Shown here piece by piece: positions 25,515 through 35,071 of a stretch of 64,000 bases of DNA. Position 1 is the first letter of the stretch; each line of letters begins with the position of its first letter. The notes beneath the pieces were generated by a model. That model had not been told where the DNA came from. It did not search any database and worked only from the letters and a program-made list of their open reading frames with translations. The stretch is from Pseudobacter ginsenosidimutans. GTDB taxonomy: Bacteria; Bacteroidota; Bacteroidia; Chitinophagales; Chitinophagaceae. The stretch spans positions 1,984,001-2,048,000 of the forward strand of contig NZ_CP042431.1 of assembly GCF_007970185.1 (NCBI RefSeq), given 5' to 3'. The translations under genes were made by a program, and so were the position numbers.

Positions 25515-28500
25515 TATTTCATGATGAGTTTTTCGTAACACCACCCTGGTCGCCTGTGCAGGTTGAAGGAATCTATAATGCTTAATCGCCCTCCTGATGT
25601 TCTTATATAGTCGTCAATTTCCATTTTTATTTCAGCTAACCAGTTATCCACCCTTATATTCTTAAGATCCCAGAAAGGGTGAACAAACATTATAACATTT
25701 CTTTTTCTTGCCCCCCATTTAAGTACCGGCAAGCCGTTGAGTTCTTCGCACGATCCTAGGTCAAAACTTGAGGCAAAAGTGTTTCCTGCTTTTTGAATAA
25801 AAATAAGCCAGTCATTTAATTCCGTAAAAGGAGAAAATCTTTGGTCTGTACCGCATTTATATTCAGAATTGGTGAATAACCGTAAAAGGCCCAGTCCTAA
25901 TCTCCAATCAAGCAAACTGTGATAGTTCATATTCCTGTAAACCTTCAAACATTCGTAACATGCATCACTACAATTATCCTTGTGTCTTTGTGAATGGATT
26001 TTTCCTGTGTAAGATGATATGTTTGCAGGTGAAAGTGCGTCATTTACAATTGAGCTAAAGTTGTCAAATAGATATCTAACAAAACCAGAGCCGTTGGGTA
26101 ATTCATCAGTAAGAACGATTTCTGCGGTTCTTCTATCTGTACCGTCATCCACTTTCTTTAAGGTGATGTCAGCAATTTCAATTTCTGTCGGGTCAATGTC
26201 CAATTTGTCAGCAAGTATGCGCTGTATCAGAAAAGCTGCAGAGTAAAAAGCCGATCTCACACCGTATGACTGAGCCTTCACATGCATTTCATCAGTGTCT
26301 TTTGCAAACATATTCAGGTCCAATTCCAGTGGTACGGTTAACGGGGACAATCGAAAAATTTCAGTGGTCTTATTATTGGCCAAGGCGATTTGCTGTTCCT
26401 GCGAATTGGGTAGCGGGCTAAAATAACTTGAGTATCCGTTATTGTTAAACCCATTTGCTAGGTCGCTCAATATCCATTGATTATTGAATGAGAAAGTTTG
26501 GCCAGTAGGGAATCTGTTATTGGTGTTGAACATTTTACCATAATAGAAACGATCCGAATTGGTATTAATCCTCCAAGTGACATCCTTGTCAGAAAGGATT
26601 AAGACAGCGTTATCTACTAACTTGTTAGCGTCCGGATTTGCTGGATCTTCTACTTTTTCAGCAAAGACTGGTGGCCTGGAAATCATTAATTCTGAATCGT
26701 CTTTGACATCGCTTCCTAGGGAAAGGTTAGTTCTGTAGGCCCTTGGAGTTTTAATCATGAATTTGGCAAAAGTTGATGTGTTTTGGTTGCCACAATTAGG
26801 GCAAGCATCACTTTGAGGCTCATTATCTTCTGAATAAGTCTGATTAAACCCACATGATTTGCAGCGTACCATCCACCGATTTAAGGAGAAAGGCAATGCG
26901 TTTGAAGTTGCCACATTTGTCACTGTTTCAACTCCAGCTCTTCTGGTTTTGATAAAGTTGCTTGTGAAGCCAATGACTGTATGAATGGCCTTATCTTTCG
27001 TTTTTTGCGATCCCGGCGCAAACTCATATATAGCCATAGCTTGCGGCCTATCAATTGCAAGAAGCCCCAATCTTTCATTTATACCGTGATATAAATTCTT
27101 AACGGTTGTTGGCATACCGAACATCGGGAGGATGCCGCCTTCAGCAAGCTTTTCCGAAATGTCATTTGTGGCTATTTCATCATTATTTACTATAGTATTT
27201 ATTTTTCCAATAAATCCACTTGCCGAATTAAGGTCACATATCCAATCAACAAAATCACTTTTGTTGATTAACAGGATTGGGGTTATGAGAGTGTCAACTG
27301 TACTTTCGATTTTTTTCCTGTTATTAGTGACCCAAGCTCTTAATTGTATTTCGTAATTGGGCCAATTATCAATTTTGCCAAAGTCTCCGTGAACGCTCGG
27401 CTTTTCCTCATCATTATTCACATTTGTTTCAATTGTCAAAAATGCTTTTCTAAGAATTTCCTTTGACAACAGTCGTCTGAATATTCGCGGCTGTCCCATA
27501 GTAAGAAATGGTGTAGGCGGCGCATCTCCGGTAATCTTTTGAGGATTTGAAAAATAGTACTCGTCATGACTACGGCCTCGGCAAAACGTCAGGATGACGG
27601 AATATGCTTGGCCCCTTCTTCCTGCACGCCCGACACGTTGCTGATAGTTAAACCTCTGTGGAGGCATATTGCCAAGCATCACAGCTTGCAGAGCACCAAT
27701 ATCAACACCGACTTCAAGGGTCGTGGTCACGCTTAACAGGTCAATGATCTTGACCTTCTTATATCCTTCATCAGGTAAAATAATATTTCGAAAATGCCTT
27801 TGCCTAGTGAATTGGTCATCTGTTTGCCCGGTCAACTCCTCACAATGTAAGCGGATAGGTGGTCGTTTTTCGATTATTGCATTATAAGATAAATAGTTTT
27901 GTTCCCATATATTTTGACATACTTTGTCATTTGAATTATTCAATACAGTCAACGAGTAAGTACATATACCACCAGAGAAATGTAAGTGTGGCCGATTACC
28001 CCTTGGACTTGTCCAAACTGGGTCATTTGATGTAGCGATCTTAATAAAGAGTTCCTCGATAATAATTCCCCGGTCACCTCGCAACACGCCGATTCCTGAT
28101 AATGTATTAAAGCAGGCATCACCTAAAGCAGTTTCGTCTATTCCGTTTCTCTCAGCTACGCGCTTGATAAATTTCTTTAGATGACTTGGCAGTCTAGTAA
28201 AATCTGTGAAATTAAATGGGTCGGTGTCATCACTGTAATTATGTTTGTATTTATCGCCTAATATCCTGATACAGGAACTTAAGATTTGTGTGAACATTTC
28301 TTTGGAAACTCCTAATGAAGAGGCTTCATCTACGATTCTTTGACGTTTTGCATCAATAGTAATATAACCTAAAGCCGATGACTCAAATGAGTAAAACAAT
28401 GAGCGGAAAAATATATTTGCAAGGTTTGAAAATGTGCCACTTTTTATGTCGGCAATATATGTGGAGTCTGCACCTGAAGCCCATCTAAAATTGGGGAAGT

Positions 28501-31500
28501 CAATAAGATCATACCATGGAACAAATTGGTTGTTAAGAAGCCTTGATTGGATAGAAAGGTCTTGCCCTCCAGGATTAATCCCCAAAAAAGCAAAACGTCG
28601 TATTAGTGGGGCGAGGTTTATTGAGTTTGTAATATCAACAAGTTCCCTGGCATTAATGATCCTTGCCCTGTATTGATTCAGAGCGGTTATCGAATCTGCT
28701 TTTTCACGAAGCTTCGTTGTATTTGCTTCGGAATAATTTGATTTGTCAAACAAATCTTCAACGTCATCATATACTTCTTCATTTTGAGCACGCAACAATG
28801 CTTTTTGGGACTCATTATTAGCATCTAGTGCTTCAATAACCTGAAAACGAAATAAAAGATTAGAATGTAACTCTGTTACTAAAATCTCTCTAAGTAAATC
28901 TATAAAATGATTACGTTCTATACCGTTTGCTATTTGAGCTGCGTCCTCCCTGCTGTCAGAAAATACAATTAATTTTCTTTCTTTTTCACCAGCGGGCAAA
29001 CGATACATTAGTTCCTTTGCAAAAATTTGGGTCGTTTTGGCGAAACCTGTCCTAAATCCTCTGACAGGACTTGTTTTTGATTTTTGATGATCGTTTTGCC
29101 GCTTTTGATGATTAATTCCGCAAGCAGGGCAAACACAGGGTAACCCGCGGTGCGTTTCCACCATGTTACCGGCAAGTGCCGGAATATTTGCAATATCATT
29201 TTTTGTACCATCCTTGACAACAAATAATCTTCCTTTTACCCATTGATCTGGTTCCTGTTCAGCCTTTTCATTACTCATATAGACATCACCTGAAAAGACA
29301 TTTAATGAAGCAGGTTCCCAATAAGCCTCGAAATTTGCTTGATCAATTCCACCGACCGTGGTTTGTCGCCAATAGCCACTAGGCCAGTCTTGTGGGACAT
29401 ATTCCTGTTGGCCTTGGGGCCAAAAAACAGCAAATTCCTGATAGCTTCTTTTCTCAACAAGTTTGCCAGGGGTCTTTTCAGGTATGCCTTCAATATTAGG
29501 GCTGATAGGTAACAGTTCAAATGAATTATTTACGCCAGTCAGCCTGCTTCCACCAAAAAAAGTTGTTCCGCAATTATCACAATACAAAAGTTCCAACACC
29601 CTATATCCTTCGTCCGATTTGATTCTTGTTGCTGGGTATAATCTACCCGCCGTCCTTTGGATATCCGAAAACGCGTTTTCGGTTTCATTTGCTTTGACCG
29701 AAGCCCAAATACCTTCAATGTTCCTGAAAAAATAATGAAAACGGAAACGTGGCAATTTGGTAAGTGGATGCTTGGTTTCTATGTGTTTATAAGCAGGTTC
29801 ATCCAACATTGCTCTTGAAATCAATAGACCTCTTAAAGCTTTTCGAACCATATGTTGGTCTAGGCACTGTTCAAAAACCGACTCCGAAAAATATATTCCT
29901 TCTCCAGTGTCTCCCATTGCACGTATTGTACAGACTGCTCTGAAAATGCCGTCAATCTTACACGCCGAATAAAGTCGCTCCCTCAATTGGACTGACGGAT
30001 GAATAAGAGTTTGTAAAAGCCGGTGTGCTCCGAATTCGGTTGATGCTGGTATTCCTAATGTTAGTGACAACTCATTTGCACTTTGTTCGCATATAGCTAT
30101 GAAATGCTCATCATTTACATTCTCTCCAGCTCGATCATAAGAATCAGCGATGCTTATGAATGGGGCCAAAGGTAATTTTTGTTCTGCTTCTGTAATTTCA
30201 TTCACCGGATTGTTCTTGCCAGATACAATCTTGAATGGCTTCACATTGTTGTCAACTCCAAAAAAATCTTGTAAAAATTTTACACTTTCTTCTTTCCCTG
30301 GCTCCAATGAAGCACTCGACGCCAATATCCTAAGCTGAGGATGATGCGGATGCAAGCCAATTCTGTCCAGAACGAGTTTCAGTAGGTAGGCAACCTCAGT
30401 TCCTTGAGTACCCCGGTATAAATGCAATTCATCGATAATGAGATGAAAGACTCTTTTTTTCTTCTCCTGCTCAACGGCTGCATGTGGTAAATCCTCGCAT
30501 GCGAGCCATGATTTCGTCTGTTGAAAGATGCCAGCGTCTACATCCCTCATTAGCATAATACTTAACATTGAATAATTAGTAATAAAAATGTCTGGTGGCG
30601 AAACTTGCATATCAAAACGACATCGCATTTCACCTCCATCCAAACGCTGAAAAAATGATTTCAATTCAATTGCTTCATTACCGGTAATTCCATTTTCTTC
30701 GATATACTGCGCAACTCTGGTGGCATCCCTCTCGATAAATTGAAGTTTGTCTTTGAGTTCGTTTATTTTATTAAGATTAATTCCAACAGACCCATCATCT
30801 TTGGTGACTTTTAACTCACCAGGAATTGGTGTGTCGCCATTATATCTGCCGAAGTAAATAGAATTTCCTTTTGCTGATTCGTTCAGCCACATTCTGGTTT
30901 CGTCCGAGTCCAGTGCCTTACGGAGCCTTGACATTTGGTCTTCTACCAAAGCATTCATTGGGTATAATATCAACGCACGTATTCCGGCAGGCCGTGTCTC
31001 ATGGCTTCTTTGTTGAGCATTAGTCGAAAGCTTATAATCATTTGTGGGGTCTGCTATCTGTCTTGGAGTTAATTGATTCCACCAATTATCTGTATTGGCA
31101 CCTTTTACCCCGGAAGGGCTCCAAGAGGTTAACTCCCTAGCAAGTTGAGCAAATAAAGGAAGGAGAAACGATTCTGTTTTTCCCGAACCTGTTCCGGAAG
31201 TAATAATACAATTATGGCCTGCTAATGATTCTCGCAACATTTCTGTTTGGTGGTCATATAGTTTACCATCAGCTGGGAATAGCCCTTTTTTTACCAACTC
31301 TTTAAAACAAAACAGTTCTTGTTCTGTCAGGGCATTTGACAGGTCACCTATGGTTAAGTCATCTATTACTTTATCACTCGATAAATAGTCTGGAAGTGGT
31401 TCTATCCAAGGTTCCCTATATAAAACTTTATCGAAATTCAGTAGATGATATCTTTCATTTTCAATACCTGTGAACTTTGTTCCAAAAGCTGTTTTTACAT

Positions 31501-31555
31501 ATCTTATGAAGTTTTCCTTGATTATGTCAAATGAGCCTACTGGATCTTTCATCAT
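25514..31555 (-). CDS. druE: Giant DEAD/DEAH-like helicase with DUF1998 domain (DruE-like)
   Basis: This 2013-residue protein has a superfamily 2 helicase in its first 1450 residues: a Q-like LYDHQTEML, Walker A SGTGSGKTES (120-129), motif II IIDELHLYRG (DELH rather than DEAH), SSASL as motif III, TTTLEVGVDIG and QRVGRAGRRGQAYS as motifs V and VI. A four-Cys zinc site (CKSCGF...CPNCGNQ) sits near 1585. The C terminus is the DUF1998 region with a Cys cluster (CSDACYECLKVYRN). Size, motif spellings and the C-terminal Cys cluster are those of DruE, the shared protein of all Druantia types. The start lies 8 bases after the 942-aa gene. Confidence 0.9.
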   Translation of the reverse strand: MMKDPVGSFDIIKENFIRYVKTAFGTKFTGIENERYHLLNFDKVLYREPWIEPLPDYLSSDKVIDDLTIGDLSNALTEQELFCFKELVKKGLFPADGKLYDHQTEMLRESLAGHNCIITSGTGSGKTESFLLPLFAQLARELTSWSPSGVKGANTDNWWNQLTPRQIADPTNDYKLSTNAQQRSHETRPAGIRALILYPMNALVEDQMSRLRKALDSDETRMWLNESAKGNSIYFGRYNGDTPIPGELKVTKDDGSVGINLNKINELKDKLQFIERDATRVAQYIEENGITGNEAIELKSFFQRLDGGEMRCRFDMQVSPPDIFITNYSMLSIMLMRDVDAGIFQQTKSWLACEDLPHAAVEQEKKKRVFHLIIDELHLYRGTQGTEVAYLLKLVLDRIGLHPHHPQLRILASSASLEPGKEESVKFLQDFFGVDNNVKPFKIVSGKNNPVNEITEAEQKLPLAPFISIADSYDRAGENVNDEHFIAICEQSANELSLTLGIPASTEFGAHRLLQTLIHPSVQLRERLYSACKIDGIFRAVCTIRAMGDTGEGIYFSESVFEQCLDQHMVRKALRGLLISRAMLDEPAYKHIETKHPLTKLPRFRFHYFFRNIEGIWASVKANETENAFSDIQRTAGRLYPATRIKSDEGYRVLELLYCDNCGTTFFGGSRLTGVNNSFELLPISPNIEGIPEKTPGKLVEKRSYQEFAVFWPQGQQEYVPQDWPSGYWRQTTVGGIDQANFEAYWEPASLNVFSGDVYMSNEKAEQEPDQWVKGRLFVVKDGTKNDIANIPALAGNMVETHRGLPCVCPACGINHQKRQNDHQKSKTSPVRGFRTGFAKTTQIFAKELMYRLPAGEKERKLIVFSDSREDAAQIANGIERNHFIDLLREILVTELHSNLLFRFQVIEALDANNESQKALLRAQNEEVYDDVEDLFDKSNYSEANTTKLREKADSITALNQYRARIINARELVDITNSINLAPLIRRFAFLGINPGGQDLSIQSRLLNNQFVPWYDLIDFPNFRWASGADSTYIADIKSGTFSNLANIFFRSLFYSFESSALGYITIDAKRQRIVDEASSLGVSKEMFTQILSSCIRILGDKYKHNYSDDTDPFNFTDFTRLPSHLKKFIKRVAERNGIDETALGDACFNTLSGIGVLRGDRGIIIEELFIKIATSNDPVWTSPRGNRPHLHFSGGICTYSLTVLNNSNDKVCQNIWEQNYLSYNAIIEKRPPIRLHCEELTGQTDDQFTRQRHFRNIILPDEGYKKVKIIDLLSVTTTLEVGVDIGALQAVMLGNMPPQRFNYQQRVGRAGRRGQAYSVILTFCRGRSHDEYYFSNPQKITGDAPPTPFLTMGQPRIFRRLLSKEILRKAFLTIETNVNNDEEKPSVHGDFGKIDNWPNYEIQLRAWVTNNRKKIESTVDTLITPILLINKSDFVDWICDLNSASGFIGKINTIVNNDEIATNDISEKLAEGGILPMFGMPTTVKNLYHGINERLGLLAIDRPQAMAIYEFAPGSQKTKDKAIHTVIGFTSNFIKTRRAGVETVTNVATSNALPFSLNRWMVRCKSCGFNQTYSEDNEPQSDACPNCGNQNTSTFAKFMIKTPRAYRTNLSLGSDVKDDSELMISRPPVFAEKVEDPANPDANKLVDNAVLILSDKDVTWRINTNSDRFYYGKMFNTNNRFPTGQTFSFNNQWILSDLANGFNNNGYSSYFSPLPNSQEQQIALANNKTTEIFRLSPLTVPLELDLNMFAKDTDEMHVKAQSYGVRSAFYSAAFLIQRILADKLDIDPTEIEIADITLKKVDDGTDRRTAEIVLTDELPNGSGFVRYLFDNFSSIVNDALSPANISSYTGKIHSQRHKDNCSDACYECLKVYRNMNYHSLLDWRLGLGLLRLFTNSEYKCGTDQRFSPFTELNDWLIFIQKAGNTFASSFDLGSCEELNGLPVLKWGARKRNVIMFVHPFWDLKNIRVDNWLAEIKMEIDDYIRTSGGRLSIIDSFNLHRRPGWCYEKLIMK

Positions 31556-31563
31556 GATTGTAT

Positions 31564-34392
31564 TTAAAGTGATTTCAATTCTACGGTTTGACCAAGTTTC
31601 ATAAAAAAGTTTTGAATAAAAATACTTGGCACATTCTCATGTAAAACATACCACAATTGCCGACCATCGAGGTTAAGAGATTTAGTTAAGGGCATTCTTC
31701 CGCTAAGTAAAGCGACTGATTCTGCAAATAACCTAGGTAAAGGCAAGGAAGCAGGAATCGCCACTATTTGTTTTGAAGAATCATAAAATATTACTTGTCT
31801 GCCGGCCCACTTAATTGCCATGTACCGAGCCCAGTTCTTATCAACATTAAAGCATTTTCCGTTAACCCAAAGCTTGTGATAATATTCCCATTCCCTCAAT
31901 TTATACTCAACTAACGTATAGCTTGTGTCAAAATCAATAGAGCTTTCTTTTTCAAACCTTAAAGTTTGTGGATTGAATATCTTTCTCGCCCAATTGTAAT
32001 CTTCTGGAAAAGTTTCATTATTTGTAAATACGAACCGTTCGTATTCATCAATGCTAGCGGAAAATTCTTGCAACCCAAATTGCACAATCTCTTGTGAGTT
32101 GAAAATGATTCTTAATTCATTACACAAAGTTTTGAGCTCTCTCACTCCGTAACCTGTTTGTGGAGGCATACTTGCTGAAATGGTGATTGTATCTGGAATC
32201 AGAAATAAAGAGTTAGCTTCCTGTTGCTGATATATATCAACTACTAGGCCTAGTCTGGATGCCTTGCTTATTATTTTATCAATAAATACTTTATCTCTTC
32301 CTCCAATTAATAAGGTCTTTCTTCCTTGTTTTGTAGGAATAAGAATCAGTTGTGGTGGATTAACAACAATTCTATTGGACTGGTAATCGTAATCGAGGTA
32401 TCCGAGAAAATCATAAAGGCTAAGCGAAATTCTTTTTATCCGGGAAGGATTAATTGAATATTCTGCTTCATTTCCTGTTAATCCTATGCCATTTATATTT
32501 TCAAATACATCGTAAAATTCAAGGGTAGTAGCTTCTTTTTTTACCGTTAGATAGTTTAATAAGAGGTTTCCCCTTTCATTGAAGTACTCGGAAGCGGTAG
32601 GCATTGTTGAGGAGGGAAGCGAAATTGGCATGAAGTCAGGGACAAAACCCTGTTGCATTTTCCAGTTTATCCCAAAAACGTTACTTCCTTCAGCATATAG
32701 CTGCGTATTTCCATTGATAACTCTTCCAAATAAATCTCTTTTAGACAATAAGGAAGAATCCAAGCTCATGCATGCATTGTTGGCATTGATCACAGAATAT
32801 GCGATCTCGGGTCCAGGTAGAATTTCCTTTTGAAGGCGGATATAAAACTCTGCTTCAAGTTCGATGTCGTCAGGTAATTGCCATTTGTTTTCGTTAGTGA
32901 TTTTTTTGCCAAGGGTTATTCTATTTCCAGATTGTCGGAATTCAATATAAACTTCCTCATTGCCATCTGCATTTATCAACTCCACTTCTGGCAGATTTAA
33001 ATTCAGATAAGTCCTGAATCCAACCCGTAGGCCGCCAGCTAATTGTATTAATTTTCCTGAAGGTATGCTAAGTTGGTATATCTCAGGATGGCTTTTGGGT
33101 GGATATTGAAAAAAGAACAATTCATATCCATCCGGTAATCCTTCAATATCCAATTTCTCAAAATTGCTTGGTTTGAAGCATTTACCCCATTCGGTAATCG
33201 AATCGCCTAACTCTGTTCTGCATAATAAATACATTTTATCAGTCTTTGACAATACATCACTTTCAACCCAATATTGATTACTTAATTGGATACTTGCTCC
33301 GCTTCTAAAAAGGCGAATTTCTTTAGAGGGAAACCTGGCAATCCATCTATTAAATTCATCTTTTAACTCAAATTTTTCTCGGAACGGAAGCTTAATGGTT
33401 TTAGACCATCCTCGAGTTTCATAAATATTTTCAAGCCCATCGAACTTTAAGTCTACTGGGTAGTCATTGGAAGAATAGAGCCTGTACGAGAAATTTATTG
33501 TTTCTGTATTTTGATGTATTTCAAATTGAAGAAATAAGGGAGCAACGGTATAATTTCGTTTGATCTTTTCATCAGCCCCATTTTGTATAAGTTGATGGGA
33601 TTCTCCTTTCCATTTTTTGTACTCTCGGCTTGTTATTTCAATTATAGAATGCCCCAATTCATTTCTTTCATCATTTAGTAGGCGTAAAGTGCTATCATTT
33701 ACTCCTAAATATGTTTTTCCAAATTTCAGGAGTATCTTTTTTATCTGTTCTTCTGAATAAGTTGAACCAGGAACTAAGCCGGCCTCCAAGAATAACTCAG
33801 GTAACTTTCTAATCTCTTTGGGTGAAAAAAGACATTGTGAAAGAGGTTTGCCAACATATATCCAATTTGGATTGCCAAACTTTTTTAATTCAAAAATTCC
33901 AAGGTCGCAATTCTTTGTAATTATAGACCATTCTTCCAAGTTGTTCCATAGGTGGGAAATTTTTTGAAAATTGACGGAGGTTATTTTTTTTTGGACACGC
34001 TCGTTTAATACCCCGTTTTTCCTAAGAAATTCGTTTATCCGGCCATAATAATTGTTAGAATTGAAATTGCCGTTGTCAGATTCGGTCAAGGGGATAATAT
34101 ATAAAACCAGATAAGCGATATATGGAGGGAAAGATTGCCCGTCCCAACTTGCTGCAAGTTGTAAGGGACGGTCAATAGGAGAATAAGGCGATTGGGTTGT
34201 GCTAACGTGCTCATCGAATTTTATGGCATTTATGTAATCCTCCCAGATATCAGTATCATTGTTTTCTGGAAGATATTTCCTGCCAAGGTTTATCAAGTCA
34301 GACTTTGTTAAATAGAAATGTATATTCTTCCCTGCATTAGCAAGGGAAAAAAAATATCGGCTGATACAATCGTTCCAATCAAGATATTTCAT
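31564..34392 (-). CDS. Large protein of unknown fold in the Druantia-type operon (candidate DruG)
   Basis: A 942-residue soluble protein, first gene of the four-gene operon. No signal peptide, membrane segment or enzyme motif is visible. The first 200 residues are helix-rich and Tyr/Trp-rich (MKYLDWNDCISRYFFSL, then DRPLQLAASWDGQSFPPYIAYL), the middle is beta-rich, and the end has YKLREWEYYHKLW and KWAGRQVIFYDSS. Gly-rich nucleotide loops are absent. In Druantia type II the companion proteins DruF and DruG have no assigned activity; this is the better match for a purely structural or sensing partner. The low-G+C composition matches the rest of the operon and contrasts with the core genome on the left. 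Confidence 0.75.
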   Translation of the reverse strand: MKYLDWNDCISRYFFSLANAGKNIHFYLTKSDLINLGRKYLPENNDTDIWEDYINAIKFDEHVSTTQSPYSPIDRPLQLAASWDGQSFPPYIAYLVLYIIPLTESDNGNFNSNNYYGRINEFLRKNGVLNERVQKKITSVNFQKISHLWNNLEEWSIITKNCDLGIFELKKFGNPNWIYVGKPLSQCLFSPKEIRKLPELFLEAGLVPGSTYSEEQIKKILLKFGKTYLGVNDSTLRLLNDERNELGHSIIEITSREYKKWKGESHQLIQNGADEKIKRNYTVAPLFLQFEIHQNTETINFSYRLYSSNDYPVDLKFDGLENIYETRGWSKTIKLPFREKFELKDEFNRWIARFPSKEIRLFRSGASIQLSNQYWVESDVLSKTDKMYLLCRTELGDSITEWGKCFKPSNFEKLDIEGLPDGYELFFFQYPPKSHPEIYQLSIPSGKLIQLAGGLRVGFRTYLNLNLPEVELINADGNEEVYIEFRQSGNRITLGKKITNENKWQLPDDIELEAEFYIRLQKEILPGPEIAYSVINANNACMSLDSSLLSKRDLFGRVINGNTQLYAEGSNVFGINWKMQQGFVPDFMPISLPSSTMPTASEYFNERGNLLLNYLTVKKEATTLEFYDVFENINGIGLTGNEAEYSINPSRIKRISLSLYDFLGYLDYDYQSNRIVVNPPQLILIPTKQGRKTLLIGGRDKVFIDKIISKASRLGLVVDIYQQQEANSLFLIPDTITISASMPPQTGYGVRELKTLCNELRIIFNSQEIVQFGLQEFSASIDEYERFVFTNNETFPEDYNWARKIFNPQTLRFEKESSIDFDTSYTLVEYKLREWEYYHKLWVNGKCFNVDKNWARYMAIKWAGRQVIFYDSSKQIVAIPASLPLPRLFAESVALLSGRMPLTKSLNLDGRQLWYVLHENVPSIFIQNFFMKLGQTVELKSL

Positions 34393-35071
34393 GGTAAGGT
34401 TCGAAGGATAGTTAATGGAACTAGTAAGTTAAGGATTTTTTGTATTGTTTTAATAATCAAGTGCTTGAAGACTTCAGCTTCTTAAAAAAATCAAATTAGT
34501 CAATAACTTCAGCAATTTTTTAGATTGACTATGTCTTAGGCGCTATACAAAAAGAAAAAATATCTTTAATCTTACCCTTAATATTAGAAAATGAAGTTTA
34601 GTATTAATCTACTTGAATAGTATGATAAATGTCCTGCCAAACTACCAAACCGAAAAGGTGATTAAAAAAATCTTTTGTCCGATTTTTTTATAGGCTGAAA
34701 TGTAGGCTGGTGATGTATATGCGGGCAATGGCTTCATTGAGTCGGGAGGTTCGAGTATATGTTCCGTCAAAAGTGAGTTTTCAGGGAAAATTGAAGCAAT
34801 GAAAGTTCGTTTCGTGAATGTTTTTACGGACGTAGGTTTCGTCAATAACCAAGGGTTTTTCCACTTAATAACTCCTTGATTCCTTGCTCCTGCTCTGGTA
34901 GTTCAAATAGCTTTTTCAAATGCCGCAATGATAGGAAGACATTCTGCCTCTTTCTCCTATGCGATACTTCACGTGGTTAATTCAAGTATGAGACTCCTGA
35001 TCGAAAATGTCAAATAAATAATCGAATGGGTATGCGATTCCACGAATCCTTATTTATGATTTTTTGAAAAC
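34393..35071. other. A+T-rich junction with recombinase scar upstream of the defence operon
   Basis: 34393-34620 is A+T-rich with no coding sign and should hold the promoter of the defence operon, though I find no convincing -33/-7 pair. 34634-34660 is a decayed copy of the tRNA-recombinase junction (CTACCA-A-ACCG). 34650-34960 is the recombinase fragment described separately. 34960-35071 is featureless. Confidence 0.6.
34650..34960 (-). pseudogene. C-terminal scrap of a second serine recombinase
   Basis: About 300 bases match, with many changes, the last hundred codons of the recombinases at 18.7 kb and 38.1 kb: the minus strand shows the stretches for LPEQEQGIKELL, FTFDGTY-like and the 'NEAI' region, but frameshifts break every frame. 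It abuts a degraded tRNA-junction copy, as the other two recombinase genes do. I interpret it as the remains of a separate insertion event. Nothing of the catalytic domain is left. Confidence 0.75.

Noticed and set aside
23264-34392. DISARM system
   Set aside because: A C5 methylase and a DUF1998 helicase occur in DISARM too, but a phospholipase-D gene (drmC) and two separate drmA/drmB genes are missing; a single 2013-aa helicase fits DruE better.
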